Origin: Paractinoplanes atraurantiacus
GTDB lineage: Bacteria; Actinomycetota; Actinomycetes; Mycobacteriales; Micromonosporaceae
DNA: 64,000 bases
Assembly (NCBI RefSeq): GCF_900215205.1
Contig: NZ_OBDY01000014.1
Coordinates: 124,001 to 188,000, forward strand
Reading direction: 5' to 3'
Part shown: positions 1 through 9,011 of the stretch, in pieces
Numbering within the stretch: position 1 is the stretch's first letter
Layout: every line of letters starts with the position of its first letter
The notes under the pieces: model-generated
The model's input: the letters and a program-made list of their open reading frames with translations, nothing else
Databases searched by the model: none
What the model was told of the DNA's origin: nothing
Position numbers and translations under genes: made by a program

Positions 1-288
1 CTGCGGCATCCGCTCGGCGTCCGCCTCCGCGGCGAAGTGGACCTGGCCACGGTGCCCCGACTGGAACCGGTGCTGGAACTGCTTCTCGACGCACCGGGCG
101 ACGTCGTGGTCGACCTCGGCGGCGTGACCTTCCTCGACGTGGGCGGCGGCCGTGCACTGGCCCGGACCGCCTTGCTCCTGCGGCCCACCGGCCGCCAAGT
201 CCACCTGCGGGCGGCGAGCCCGTTCGTGTGCCGCGTCCTGTTCCTTCTCGGCTGGGCGGACTTGTTCGTACTGCCGGAGCCCGCATGA
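1..288 (+). CDS. STAS-domain protein (anti-sigma factor antagonist-like), 5' end outside window
   Basis: The frame is open from base 1 and ends at TGA 286-288, so the N-terminus is missing. The visible 95 residues have the pattern of a STAS anti-sigma antagonist: a first strand RGEVDLA, a central VVVDLGGVTFLD ending in the loop that normally carries the phosphorylated Ser/Thr, then helix, strand and a final LF helix. After FLD the loop reads VGGGRAL, with no Ser or Thr at the usual phospho-site, so switching may differ from SpoIIAA. The stop overlaps an ATG at 285 in the next frame (ATGA), suggesting coupling with the regulator gene that follows. Confidence 0.75.
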   Translation: MRHPLGVRLRGEVDLATVPRLEPVLELLLDAPGDVVVDLGGVTFLDVGGGRALARTALLLRPTGRQVHLRAASPFVCRVLFLLGWADLFVLPEPA

Positions 289-2000
289 CATCGCCGGTCC
301 GCCGGTCTTCAGTAATCCGACTGGTTCTTCGGCGGCCCGGCGAGGCGCACCGTACCGGTCATGAAGGACGACGTTCCGCACTTCGGCATCCTGGGCCCGG
401 TGGTGATCCGCCGGGGTCGCACCCGATACCCCTCCACGGGTTTCAGCAACGTCTGCTGATCGCGCTCCTGCTGGCCCGGGCCGGCGCGGCAGTTCCCCTC
501 GACGACCTGATCAGCCTGCTCTGGGCCGAGAAGGAAACTCCGCCGAGCGCGGCCAATGTGGTCCACCGCCACATCGGCCGGATCCGGCGGCTGCTGGAGC
601 CGGGTCTCGCGGTGCGCAAGCCGGGCCGGTTCCTGGTCGCGGCGGCGGGCGGTTATCGACTGATCGCCGCCTCGTCGGACCTGCGGCAGATGCGGACGCT
701 GCGGGATCGGGCGCTCGGTGCCTGGCGTACGGGCCGGGCGCCGGACGCGGCCGGTCTCTTCGCGCAGGCGCTGGGTCTGCGCCGGGGCCGTACGGCGGCC
801 GGCCTGGAACCGGCCTGCCTGACCCACCCGGACTTCACCGCGATCGAGGCGGAATGGCTCTCCGTGGTCCGGGAGGCGGCCGACTTCTTCCTCGGCCAGG
901 GACAGAGCCACCGTGTTCTGCCGGCCTTGCGGCAAGCCGCGGACCTGGCGCCGCTGGACGAGTCGCTGCACTCGCGGCTGCTCCAGGCGCTGAGGGCGGA
1001 CGGGCGTACGGCTCAGGCCGTCCAGGCGTACGAAGGAATTCGTCTCCGGCTCAGCGCCGAGATCGGGCAGGTCCTGCGATGGCTGGCCGGGCCCATCCCG
1101 GTCCTGACCGTCGACGGCGTTCCCGGCGTCGGCAAGACCACCCTGGCCCTCCACCTGCTGCACCGGCTCGCCGGCGAATTCCCGGACGGCAGGCTCCACG
1201 TCGATCTGCGAGGCTTCACACCGGGCGCCACGCCGCTGGAACCCGCCGAGGCCCTGCGCCTTCTGCTCGGACAGCTCGGCGTGGTCCGGATGCCGGTCGA
1301 ACTCCACGGCCTCGCCGGCCTCTATCGCAGCCTGCTGGCCGCTAAGCGGATCCTGGTCGTGCTGGACAACGCCCACGACCCCGAACAGATCCGCCACCTG
1401 CTGCCCGGCACCCCGCGGTGCCCGGTCATCCTCACCAGTCGCCGCCGGCTGGGACTGGCACACACCGCCTGTTCCCTGAGCCTCGACCTGCCCACCCACG
1501 CGCAGGCCCGCGAGCTTCTCATCGGGCGGCTGGGCGCCACCCGGCTGACCGACGACCACATCGACCGGCTGGTCACCGCGTGCGGGCGGCTCCCCCTCGC
1601 CCTGTCCCTCGTCGCCCGCAGCGCCAGGCCCCGCCCGACGCTGCGCCAGGTCGCCCGGCTCGACCGGCTGCGGGCGAGCTTCGATCGCTCGTACTCGGAT
1701 CTCAGCCCACCGGCCGCACGCACGCTACAGCTGTTGTCGCGCCACCCGAACGGCGACGTCACCGTGGCCGGCACGGCCGCGCTCACCGGCACACCCGGCC
1801 GGACGGCCCGCTCCGCTCTGGCCGAGCTGCACCGGTCCGGCCTGCTCACCGAGCTCGCGCCGGGACGGTTCGGGCTGCCCGACCTGCTCCACGCCTACGC
1901 CGCCGGCCTGACCGACACCGAAATGTTCACACACTCCCGGCAGCTACGTCGTCAAGTAGCCGATCAGCGGGGGCGGGAAGCCTGGGAGAGCGCGGCGTAA
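285..2000 (+). CDS. SARP/AfsR-type regulator (BTAD plus NB-ARC), apparently decaying
   Basis: The protein contains a winged-helix DNA-binding domain (about residues 50-125), a bacterial transcriptional activator domain (about 130-262) and an NB-ARC ATPase with P-loop GVPGVGKTT near 280 and a Walker B-like ILVVLDN. It looks damaged. The canonical first strand (FGILGPVVIRRG) lies in another frame, starting at ATG 361, and the match moves into this frame near 415-440, as if one base were lost. The usual linker between BTAD and the P-loop is nearly absent. The C-terminus stops just after the NB-ARC region with no TPR array and overlaps the convergent aldo-keto reductase gene by 37 bp. The ATG at 285 was chosen because it overlaps the STAS stop; ATG 361 with a frameshift is the alternative. 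Confidence 0.6.
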   Translation: MTSPVRRSSVIRLVLRRPGEAHRTGHEGRRSALRHPGPGGDPPGSHPIPLHGFQQRLLIALLLARAGAAVPLDDLISLLWAEKETPPSAANVVHRHIGRIRRLLEPGLAVRKPGRFLVAAAGGYRLIAASSDLRQMRTLRDRALGAWRTGRAPDAAGLFAQALGLRRGRTAAGLEPACLTHPDFTAIEAEWLSVVREAADFFLGQGQSHRVLPALRQAADLAPLDESLHSRLLQALRADGRTAQAVQAYEGIRLRLSAEIGQVLRWLAGPIPVLTVDGVPGVGKTTLALHLLHRLAGEFPDGRLHVDLRGFTPGATPLEPAEALRLLLGQLGVVRMPVELHGLAGLYRSLLAAKRILVVLDNAHDPEQIRHLLPGTPRCPVILTSRRRLGLAHTACSLSLDLPTHAQARELLIGRLGATRLTDDHIDRLVTACGRLPLALSLVARSARPRPTLRQVARLDRLRASFDRSYSDLSPPAARTLQLLSRHPNGDVTVAGTAALTGTPGRTARSALAELHRSGLLTELAPGRFGLPDLLHAYAAGLTDTEMFTHSRQLRRQVADQRGREAWESAA

Positions 2001-2833
2001 CCGGCGTCGGACAACTCGACAGCGGCAGCCGCCACGTTCTCCTCCAGGTGCCGCTGCGACGACGTTCCCGGAATCGGCAGCATCACCGGCGAGCGGCGCA
2101 GCAGCCAGGCCAGCGCGAGCTGCGCCGGCGCGGCCCCCGTCCGGTGGGCGATCCGGTCCAGCGGGCCCCCGCCGAGCGCCAGTCGCCCGGTCGCCAGCGG
2201 ATACCAGGGGATGAAGGCCATGCCCGCCGCCTCGGCGTACTGCAGGACGTCCTCGGAGTCACGGTCGCCCAGGTTGTAGAGGTTCTGCACGCTGACGATC
2301 GGTGCTGTCCGCTGAGCGGCCCGGATCTCGGCCACGCCGACCTGGGAGAGCCCGATGTGACGGATCTTGCCTTCCGTTCGCAGCTCTTCCAGGGCCCCGA
2401 TCTGTTCGGCCAGCGGGACACGCGGGTCGATGCGATGCAACTGGTACAACGGGATCTGCTCGAGGCCCAGGTTGCGCAAACTCGACTCGATCTGTTTGCG
2501 GATGTACGCCGGGCGGGCGTCGCCACCCCACCGGTTCGGCCCCGACCGGGTCAGCCCGACCTTGGTGGCGATGACCAGATCATTCGGGTACGGATGGAGG
2601 GCTTCCCGCAGCAATTGCTCGGCCGCGTCCGGCCCGTACGAGTCGGCGGTGTCGAAAAAGTTCACGCCCAGTTCGACCGCCCGCCGCAGCAGCCGGACCG
2701 CGCCGGCCCTGTCCGCGGGGAAACCCCACACCCCCGGCCCGGTCAGCTGCATCGTGCCGAAGCCGAGACGCCGTACCGGCAGATCCCCGCCGAGGGTGAA
2801 CGTTCCGGAGTCCAGCGCGCTCGCGTGCGTCAT
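1964..2833 (-). CDS. aldo/keto reductase
   Basis: A 289-residue NADPH-dependent oxidoreductase of the aldo/keto reductase TIM-barrel family. The family tetrad is visible: Asp and Tyr in FFDTADSYG, Lys in VIATKVG and His in LYQLHRIDP. The N-terminal GFGTMQLTGPGVWG strand-loop is typical of the bacterial YdhF/Tas-like group. The ATG at 2831-2833 has GGGAGG 6 nt upstream; an in-frame extension to 2941 lacks family similarity. It lies 34 bp behind the gene at 2868-3587 on the same strand, so the two probably share a promoter, with the operator-like site at 3649-3668 in front. Substrate unknown. Confidence 0.85.
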   Translation of the reverse strand: MTHASALDSGTFTLGGDLPVRRLGFGTMQLTGPGVWGFPADRAGAVRLLRRAVELGVNFFDTADSYGPDAAEQLLREALHPYPNDLVIATKVGLTRSGPNRWGGDARPAYIRKQIESSLRNLGLEQIPLYQLHRIDPRVPLAEQIGALEELRTEGKIRHIGLSQVGVAEIRAAQRTAPIVSVQNLYNLGDRDSEDVLQYAEAAGMAFIPWYPLATGRLALGGGPLDRIAHRTGAAPAQLALAWLLRRSPVMLPIPGTSSQRHLEENVAAAAVELSDAGYAALSQASRPR

Positions 2834-2867
2834 CTCCGGCCTCCCTCGAAGACGTCGACCGTCGGCA

Positions 2868-3587
2868 TCAGGACACCGCGATGTCGGCGAGGCGGATGGA
2901 GACGACCAGCGGCTCGGGCAGCCGGACGCCGTTCTCGTCATGGGGATAGATCATCCGAGTGGTTGGGATGATCAGGCCCGAGACCTCGACGAAGTCCGAC
3001 GTGTATTCGGCGGCGGGAGTATCACCGGCGATCTCCACGGTGTAGTCGCGGCGGCGAATGAGTCCGTCGTCATCGATGTACAGGGTCTGCTGCGTGCTGT
3101 GCGTGGCAATGCTCTCCGGATAGGTGATGAGCAGTCGCCGGAAGTCGCGCCCGTCCTCGGTCCAGCCGCTGATCTCCTCGGCCTGCACGCCGGGGAAGGT
3201 GAGCGAGATCGGCTCGGTGACGTACGTCCACATGGCGTACCCGGAGAAGTAAGCCAGCTGCAGACGGGTCCACGGCGTCGTGAACTCGTGACCGGCGAAC
3301 GATGACCGCGGATCGAGCAACTCCTCCACGACCGCACCGCTCTCGTCCTCGACCGCGATGCGGCCCGGCGTGAAGTCGGTGTGGTGCCCCTCGGCGAAGA
3401 AAGGCTCCTGGCGGGTGTGCTCCCGGTGCAGGTCGACGGTGACCCGCACGTCGTCGAGCGCGCCCGGGTGGCCCTTCATGGCCCACAACGCGCCGCCGAA
3501 GAACTGTCGGGCACTGATCTTGTCCGCGCGTTCCCAGGCGGTACGGCCGCCGTACGCGGCAAGGACGTCATCCAGCAGGTCGGACAT
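2868..3587 (-). CDS. conserved protein of unknown function, about 239 aa
   Basis: Not assigned to a named family. The 239-residue sequence is soluble, with no signal peptide or membrane segment, and rich in beta-strand patterns such as LYIDDDGLIRRRDYTVEIAG and EVSGLIIPTTRMIYP. This resembles lipid- or lipoprotein-binding beta-sheet proteins of the LolA type, but the similarity is only suggestive. The start at 3587 has AAGGAG at good distance. It is the first gene of a two-gene unit with the aldo/keto reductase. The divergent spacer to 3761 holds two copies of the shared operator element, one facing each way. Confidence 0.7.
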   Translation of the reverse strand: MSDLLDDVLAAYGGRTAWERADKISARQFFGGALWAMKGHPGALDDVRVTVDLHREHTRQEPFFAEGHHTDFTPGRIAVEDESGAVVEELLDPRSSFAGHEFTTPWTRLQLAYFSGYAMWTYVTEPISLTFPGVQAEEISGWTEDGRDFRRLLITYPESIATHSTQQTLYIDDDGLIRRRDYTVEIAGDTPAAEYTSDFVEVSGLIIPTTRMIYPHDENGVRLPEPLVVSIRLADIAVS

Positions 3588-3648
3588 GGTCGTGCTCCTT
3601 CGGTCAGGGGTGAATCTTCGCCCAGCCTCACGCGCGACCGTGGCACGC

Positions 3649-3668
3649 GCATACGTCGTTCCACTGGT
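3649..3668 (-). promoter_or_regulatory. shared operator element in front of the 3587 operon
   Basis: Read towards the gene the site is ACCAGTGGAACGACGTATGC, ending 61 bp before the start codon at 3587. It fits the consensus CCAGTCGNNCGACGYATGC found before other genes of this locus. With the next site it forms the inverted repeat GCATACGTCG / CGACGTATGC. Confidence 0.6.
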
Positions 3669-3678
3669 GCGCAGGTTG

Positions 3679-3698
3679 CTCAGTCGAGCGACGTATGC
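3679..3698 (+). promoter_or_regulatory. shared operator element in front of the PEBP-hydrolase operon
   Basis: CTCAGTCGAGCGACGTATGC, ending 62 bp before the ATG at 3761. It has the perfect inverted core GTCG-AG-CGAC. It lies back to back with the site at 3649-3668, so one spacer serves two divergent operons at almost the same distance. Confidence 0.6.
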
Positions 3699-3760
3699 CG
3701 GCGGTCCCGCCCCTACCTAGCGTCGAGAACGTTCGAGCCACGCAACGATGGGAACCCGCC

Positions 3761-4282
3761 ATGAGCACCCCCTACGACCTGATCGCGACGGTGCCGGCAT
3801 TCACGGTCACCAGCACCGACGTACGCGACGGGGCCGAGATGAAGCCGGCTCAGGCCAGCGGCGTCTTCGGCGCCGGCGGCGACGACGTCTCCCCGCAGCT
3901 GAGCTGGTCCGGCTTTCCGGCCGAGACCAAGAGCTTCGTGGTGACCGTGTACGACCCGACCGCGCCGACCGGCAGCGGCTTCTGGCACTGGGCGGTGGCC
4001 GACATCCCGGCCACCGTGACCAGCCTGCCGACCGGGGCCGGCGCCGAGAGCGCCACCCTGCCCGGTGCGGCCTGGCAGCTCGCCAACGACGCCCGGCTTC
4101 GCCGCTACATCGGGGCGGCCCCGCCCGCCGGCAGCGGGCGGCACGACTACTTCATCGCCGTACACGCGGTGGACGTCGAGACGCTCGGCCTCGACCACGA
4201 GTCGACGCCCGCGTTCCTCGGCTTCAACCTGGCCGGGCACACCCTCGCCCGCGCCGTGATCACCCCCTACTTCAACGGCTGA
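3761..4282 (+). CDS. YbhB/YbcL family PEBP-like protein
   Basis: A 173-residue phosphatidylethanolamine-binding-protein-like fold. Diagnostic parts are [13 protein letters not shown] near residue 42, [24 protein letters not shown] and the YxGxxPPxGxGxHxYxFxVxAL-type ligand-pocket motif, here [22 protein letters not shown]. Bacterial members are cytosolic and bind small anionic ligands; physiological roles are mostly unknown. ATG 3761 was chosen because the upstream extension is not PEBP-like. The next gene begins 13 bp after the stop, so the two are probably one operon. Confidence 0.85.
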   Translation: MSTPYDLIATVPAFTVTSTDVRDGAEMKPAQASGVFGAGGDDVSPQLSWSGFPAETKSFVVTVYDPTAPTGSGFWHWAVADIPATVTSLPTGAGAESATLPGAAWQLANDARLRRYIGAAPPAGSGRHDYFIAVHAVDVETLGLDHESTPAFLGFNLAGHTLARAVITPYFNG

Positions 4283-4295
4283 CGGGACTTGTGCC

Positions 4296-5252
4296 ATGAC
4301 TACCGAACCACGCATCGTGCTCGAGCCGGCCGCACAGGAGATCGCCGACAGCACCTCCAAGCCGCCGTTCCTCTACGAGCTCGGCCCGGACGGCGCCCGC
4401 AAGGTCCTCGACGACATCCAGTCGGCGCCGATCGGCAAACTTCCGGTCGACGAGGAGTGGATCACCGTCCCGGCCGCGGTGGGTGACGTCCGGGTGCGCC
4501 TGGTCCGCCCGGCCGGCGCCACCGGAACCCTGCCGGTGCTGCTCTACATGCACGGCGGAGGCTGGATCCTGGGCAACGCGATGACCCACGACCGGCTCGT
4601 ACGGGAACTCGCCGCCGGCGCGAACGCCGCGGTCGCGTTCGTGGAGTACGACCGCTCGCCCGAGGCGCGTTATCCGGTCGCCATCGAGCAGGGCTACGCC
4701 ACGGCGCAGTGGATCACGGCCGAGGGCGCGGCCAAGGGCCTGGACGCCGCACGGATGGCGGTGGCCGGCGACTCGGTCGGCGGCAACATGACCGCGGCCC
4801 TCGCGCTGATGGCCAAGGACCGCGGCGACGTCACCTTCATCCACCACTCGATGTACTACCCGGTCACCAGCGCCGCCCAGGACACCCCGTCGTACACCCA
4901 GTTCGCCGACGGCCCGTTCCTGACCGCCAAGGGCATGGCCTGGTTCTGGGACGCCTACACCACCGACCCGGCCCAGCGGGCCCACCGGTACGCCTCCCCG
5001 CTCAACGCCACGCTCGACCAGCTGGCCGGCCTGCCGCCGGCGTTCCTGCTGGTCGACGAGGCGGACGTCCTGCGCGACGAGGGCGAGCTGTACGCGGCCA
5101 AGCTGCGCGAGGCGGGGGTCGCGGTGACCACCGTCCGCTACGACGGCATCCACCACGACTTCATGATGCTGAACCCGCTCAGCGACACCCACGCCACCCG
5201 GGGCGCCGTCGCCCAGGCCATCGCCATGCTGCGCCTGGCCTTCGCCAACTGA
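4296..5252 (+). CDS. alpha/beta hydrolase, hormone-sensitive-lipase type
   Basis: A 318-residue esterase-family protein. It shows the oxyanion-hole motif HGGGW near residue 87, the nucleophile elbow GDSVGG near 158, an acid in VDEADVLRDEG and the catalytic histidine in YDGIHHDF. This is the full triad of the HSL (bacterial GDXG) family, which hydrolyses carboxylic esters; the substrate is unknown. Second gene after the PEBP-like protein. A perfect 15-bp hairpin lies 14 bp after the stop. Confidence 0.9.
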   Translation: MTTEPRIVLEPAAQEIADSTSKPPFLYELGPDGARKVLDDIQSAPIGKLPVDEEWITVPAAVGDVRVRLVRPAGATGTLPVLLYMHGGGWILGNAMTHDRLVRELAAGANAAVAFVEYDRSPEARYPVAIEQGYATAQWITAEGAAKGLDAARMAVAGDSVGGNMTAALALMAKDRGDVTFIHHSMYYPVTSAAQDTPSYTQFADGPFLTAKGMAWFWDAYTTDPAQRAHRYASPLNATLDQLAGLPPAFLLVDEADVLRDEGELYAAKLREAGVAVTTVRYDGIHHDFMMLNPLSDTHATRGAVAQAIAMLRLAFAN

Positions 5253-5265
5253 ATCCGTACCAGCC

Positions 5266-5303
5266 GAACGGGCCACCGGGGGTATTCACCCGGTGGCCCG
5301 TTC
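5266..5303. terminator. bidirectional terminator hairpin
   Basis: Perfect inverted repeat GAACGGGCCACCGGG / CCCGGTGGCCCGTTC with an 8-nt loop, between the convergent hydrolase and MRJP-like genes. No long U-tract, as is usual in high-GC actinomycetes. Confidence 0.8.
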
Positions 5304-5316
5304 AGTTCGTTCGAAG

Positions 5317-6354
5317 TCAGGGGCGGCGCAAGCGGACCGGCTGAGCTCCGACGTGGACCCGGACCACCTGGTACGGCGGGATGCGGTCGTCGGCGCCGTT
5401 GAACAGGGGCGAGCGCGGCAGCTGGTTGAGGCTGACGTACAGGTAGCCGTCGGCGCCCAGCGACAGCGTGTCCGGCCACAGGGCGCCCGGCGTGTGCAGG
5501 ACGGTCGACCACGTGCCGTCGGCGGCCAGCTTGACCACGGCGCTGTGCTCGTACGCGGTGACGTAGACAGCGCCGTCGGTGTCGGACTCCAGCCCGTCCG
5601 AGGCGCCCTTGTCGCCGTGGTCGGTCACCTGGGCCGCCACCAGGTCGTCGACCAGGCCCCGGTCGAGCAGCGCCGCCGTGGGCACGCTGTACAGCTTGCG
5701 GCTGGACAGGGGGCAGTAGTAGAGGCGGCTGCCGTCGGCGCTGATCGCGATGCCGTCCGATCCGACCACGTACCCCTCCCGGACCACACCCTGCACGATC
5801 GCCCGGAAGCCCGGCTCGGCGTGGGTGCTGACGTGCCCGCGCAGCTTGGCCCAGCTGTCGCCGGTGGCCAGGTCGACCACGATCAGCGAGCCTTCGGGCT
5901 GCGAGTCGGTGATGTACGCGTACCCGGCCTCCCCGCGCGAGAGGTCGAAGCGCACGTCGTTCAGGTAGGACGTCGGGGTGACGGCCGACGGCCGGATGAT
6001 CCGTACGACCTCGTCGGTGGCCAGGTCGACCTCGACCAGTTTGGGCCCGGTGCCGCCCCACGGGGCGAACGCGAGGCTGCCGGTGTCGAGCAGCCACAGG
6101 TGTCCGGCGGGATCGACCACAACGCTCTGGACCGAGACCAGGTTCGCGTCGTTGAACTCCTGGCTGGGGTACGGAACCGGCTTTCCGTCGACGATCTCGG
6201 CCACGGTGTACGGGACCTGGTCGCCCCATCGCGGCACGGAGATGAACAGGCGGCCGGAGTCGGCCACGGTGACCCCGGTGAGCATGAGGTCGTCGAGTTC
6301 GGCGACGACCTCGGCGTCGGGCGCGACCCACGCGCCGAGGGGTGTTGCGGTCAT
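5317..6354 (-). CDS. MRJP/Yellow-family (SMP-30-like beta-propeller) protein
   Basis: A 345-residue protein with the signature blocks of the major royal jelly/Yellow family: LFISVPRWGDQVPYTVAE near residue 35, SVVVDPAGHLWLLDTGS, LNDVRFDL followed by GYAYITDSQ, and SDGIAISADGSRLYYCPLSSRKLY. Bacterial members are predicted six-bladed propellers related to lactonases; activity is rarely known. No export signal is evident. ATG at 6352-6354 has GGGAGG upstream; a much longer frame continues into R1 and is not supported. An operator-like element overlaps the R1 stop codon 61 bp upstream. Confidence 0.8.
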   Translation of the reverse strand: MTATPLGAWVAPDAEVVAELDDLMLTGVTVADSGRLFISVPRWGDQVPYTVAEIVDGKPVPYPSQEFNDANLVSVQSVVVDPAGHLWLLDTGSLAFAPWGGTGPKLVEVDLATDEVVRIIRPSAVTPTSYLNDVRFDLSRGEAGYAYITDSQPEGSLIVVDLATGDSWAKLRGHVSTHAEPGFRAIVQGVVREGYVVGSDGIAISADGSRLYYCPLSSRKLYSVPTAALLDRGLVDDLVAAQVTDHGDKGASDGLESDTDGAVYVTAYEHSAVVKLAADGTWSTVLHTPGALWPDTLSLGADGYLYVSLNQLPRSPLFNGADDRIPPYQVVRVHVGAQPVRLRRP

Positions 6355-6415
6355 GACGGTCTCCTCCCAAGAGCTGGCTTCTTTGCCTCCACCGTCCGCC
6401 CTCGCGGGGATTGCC

Positions 6416-6435
6416 GTATACGCCGAACCACTGGT
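6416..6435 (-). promoter_or_regulatory. shared operator element in front of the MRJP-like gene
   Basis: Read towards the gene: ACCAGTGGTTCGGCGTATAC, ending 61 bp before the start at 6354. It matches the 3649 site at 15 of 20 positions. It overlaps the last base of the R1 stop codon, so part of the promoter lies at the R1 gene end. Confidence 0.55.
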
Positions 6436-9011
6436 CAAGCCGCCAGCAGATCGCGCAGGGACGTACGGCTGCTGACGCCGAGCTTCAGATAGACGTTGCG
6501 CAGGTGGGACCCGACCGTGCGGTGCGAGAGCATCAGCCGGGCCGCGATCTCCTTGTTGCTCAGACCCTCGACGGCGAGCTCCGCGACCTGCCGCTGCTGA
6601 GGGCTCAGTGAGGCGGCGATCCCCCGGTACGCCCGCTGGTTCGGGCGGCGCTCGGCCGGCCCGGACCCGGCCGCGGTGAGCTCGAATCGCGCCCAGATGG
6701 CGAATCCGGCCGCGCCCAGGCTCTCGAAGGTCTCCACAGCCGCGCGCAACAGCACCCGCGCTTCCAGGTAGCGGCGACGGCGGCGCAGCCACGCCCCGTG
6801 GTGGTACCGGGCCATCGCACGGTCGAACGGCGCGGAGGTGGCGGCGGCCCGGACGAGCCGGGCCTCGACGAGTGGGTCCTCGACCAGCAGGGCGGTCGCG
6901 TGCTCGACGACCGTGCCGGCCCGGTCGGAGGCCGGTTCGCCGTACGTCCCGAGGACCTTCGCCGCGTCGACGGTCTCCCCGGCCCGCGTCGCGCTGATCG
7001 CCAGTCCCAGCAGCGCGCGGCCGGTCGGGTCGGGGAACAGCGGCCGCCCGGCGGCGTCGAAGAGCCGCCGGAAGTATCGGTAGGCCGACTCGAAATCGTC
7101 CTGAGCCAGGGCGGCCAGCCCTTGCGCGTGGCACAGCATGACGAGCAGCCGGCCGTTCTCGCACAGGTCTACGGCCGCCCACACGGAATCGGCGAGCCTG
7201 CGGGCGGTCGCGCCGTCGCCGTGCAGGGCGGCCAGGGCCGCGCGCAGGGCGACCAGCTCGATCTCCAGCAGTGGGTGGTCGGCCCGTACGCACGCCTGCT
7301 CGGCCTCGTCCAGGATCGCCGCGGCCTCCGTCCAGCGGCCCAGGTCGAGCAGGCCGGCGACCAGCGGCATCCACATCTCGGGCGCGGTGGCGAGGGTACC
7401 GGCCGATCGCATCTCGGCCAGTGTGGACAGCCGCATCTCGACGGCGCCGGCCACGTCCCCGGCGGCGTCGGCCTGATGAGCCGGCAGCACCAGCTCGGGG
7501 AAGGCCGCCGACAGCGTGGCGAACTCGCTCCGATGCTCGGGCAGCCCGGAGAGGGTGGCGATGACCCCGGCCGTCGCGGCCACCTGGAAGTCATTCATGT
7601 CCTCCGGCGCCGCGCGCAGCCCGCTCAGGAGCCGGTCCATGGCCTGCCGCTGCCGGCCGGCGCGGGCCAGGGCCAGTGCCACCTCGATGTCGACGGCCAT
7701 CCCGAGCGGCCCGCCGAGGGCGGCCAGCCGGGCCTCGGCGGCGAGCTGGGCGACCCAGGCGGTCTGCCCGACCCGCCCGGCGCCGCGGACGGCCCGGATC
7801 TGGCGGGCGCGGGCATCGGTCACGCTGGTGGAGAGCAGCGCCGACCATTCGTGGGCCACCGTGGACAGGAACGGCTGCGTCTGCTGGGCCTCGCCGGCGG
7901 CACGGGCCAGGGCGTCCGCCACGACGTCGTCGGGCCCGGTCGCCGTCGCGGCCCGGTGCACCGTCTGGATGAGGCAGCCGTCGGGCAGCAGCGCCGCGAA
8001 GGCGCGGTGGATCCGGGTCCGGTCGGCCCCGGAGTGGTGGTTGAAGACGGCGACCTTGACCAGCGGGTCGCAGAAGACCACCTCACCCACGTCCACGTCC
8101 TCGTACAGGATCCCGGCCCGGACGGCATCGGCCAGCGCCGCCTCGGCGCGCTCGGCGGGCAGGCCGGTCGCGGCCAGCAGCACCGCGCTTGTCTCGCCGC
8201 CGATCTGGGTGCCGGCGTAGTCGACCAGCCGGGCCGTGTCCGGCGGCAGCGCGTCGAGGACGGCGGCGTAGCGCTGCCGCAACGCGAGCGCCTGGGTGAA
8301 CGGGAGGCGGCGGATGTTGTTGGTCCCGGTTCCGCCCATGATCCGGGCCAACTCGACCAGGGCGCCCGGGTTGCCGCGGGCCGTCCGCAGCAGGTCCAGG
8401 CGGCCCCGCCCGACCGGGGACTGCGGTTGCTCGGCCAGCAGTGTGGCGGCGTCCCGTTCGGACAGCGGCGGCAACCGGAACGCGGCCGGGAGCGTGTGCG
8501 CGGGGTCGGGCCGGCTCGAGGTGAGCACGACGACCGGCCGGCGGCGCAGCGGCTCGGCGAGAGCCTCGACGACGTGGCGGGAGACCGGGTCGAACATGTG
8601 CACGTCGTCGACGACGGCCAGCACCGGCCCGCGCCGGGCGGCCTCGCCGAGCAGCGCGGTCGCGCCGTCGAGCAGCCGCGAGCGCAGGCCGGCCGCGTCC
8701 TCGCCGTACAGGTTCAGCGCCCTCGCCGACGGCGCCAGCGAAGCCGGGAGCGGGCCCAGCCGCCGGCGCACCTGCCGGAGGATCTGATGCAGTCCGGACC
8801 CGGCGAACGGGTGCTCGTCGGGATAGCCGGCGGCCCGGAACACCTGATAGCCGTGGCCTTCGCCGGTCTCGGCGGCGTGCCGTAGGACGGCCGACTTGCC
8901 CATTCCGGGCGGCCCGACCACGGTGAGGGTCGCCCCGTACCGGCGCCGCGGATCCAGCAGGCCGGCCAGTGTCTCGCGGACCGCGTCCCGCCCGCGCAGT
9001 CCGCCGGTCAT
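6435..9011 (-). CDS. R1: LAL-type LuxR-family regulator, intact P-loop
   Basis: An 858-residue STAND-type regulator: N-terminal AAA ATPase, long alpha-helical TPR-like middle and C-terminal LuxR helix-turn-helix (LSPQQRQVAELAVEGLSNKE and following, about residues 795-858). The P-loop GPPGMGKS at 33-40 is canonical; Walker B is VLAVVDD; the sensor is RGNPGAL. LAL proteins (MalT/PikD type) are activators that bind ATP and an inducer before DNA. The start ATG overlaps the R2 stop (ATGA), so R2 and R1 are translated together. Closest in layout to R8 (shared helix near the HFRxxFDxxG segment), which has lost its P-loop lysine. Inducer unknown. Confidence 0.88.
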   Translation of the reverse strand: MTGGLRGRDAVRETLAGLLDPRRRYGATLTVVGPPGMGKSAVLRHAAETGEGHGYQVFRAAGYPDEHPFAGSGLHQILRQVRRRLGPLPASLAPSARALNLYGEDAAGLRSRLLDGATALLGEAARRGPVLAVVDDVHMFDPVSRHVVEALAEPLRRRPVVVLTSSRPDPAHTLPAAFRLPPLSERDAATLLAEQPQSPVGRGRLDLLRTARGNPGALVELARIMGGTGTNNIRRLPFTQALALRQRYAAVLDALPPDTARLVDYAGTQIGGETSAVLLAATGLPAERAEAALADAVRAGILYEDVDVGEVVFCDPLVKVAVFNHHSGADRTRIHRAFAALLPDGCLIQTVHRAATATGPDDVVADALARAAGEAQQTQPFLSTVAHEWSALLSTSVTDARARQIRAVRGAGRVGQTAWVAQLAAEARLAALGGPLGMAVDIEVALALARAGRQRQAMDRLLSGLRAAPEDMNDFQVAATAGVIATLSGLPEHRSEFATLSAAFPELVLPAHQADAAGDVAGAVEMRLSTLAEMRSAGTLATAPEMWMPLVAGLLDLGRWTEAAAILDEAEQACVRADHPLLEIELVALRAALAALHGDGATARRLADSVWAAVDLCENGRLLVMLCHAQGLAALAQDDFESAYRYFRRLFDAAGRPLFPDPTGRALLGLAISATRAGETVDAAKVLGTYGEPASDRAGTVVEHATALLVEDPLVEARLVRAAATSAPFDRAMARYHHGAWLRRRRRYLEARVLLRAAVETFESLGAAGFAIWARFELTAAGSGPAERRPNQRAYRGIAASLSPQQRQVAELAVEGLSNKEIAARLMLSHRTVGSHLRNVYLKLGVSSRTSLRDLLAA

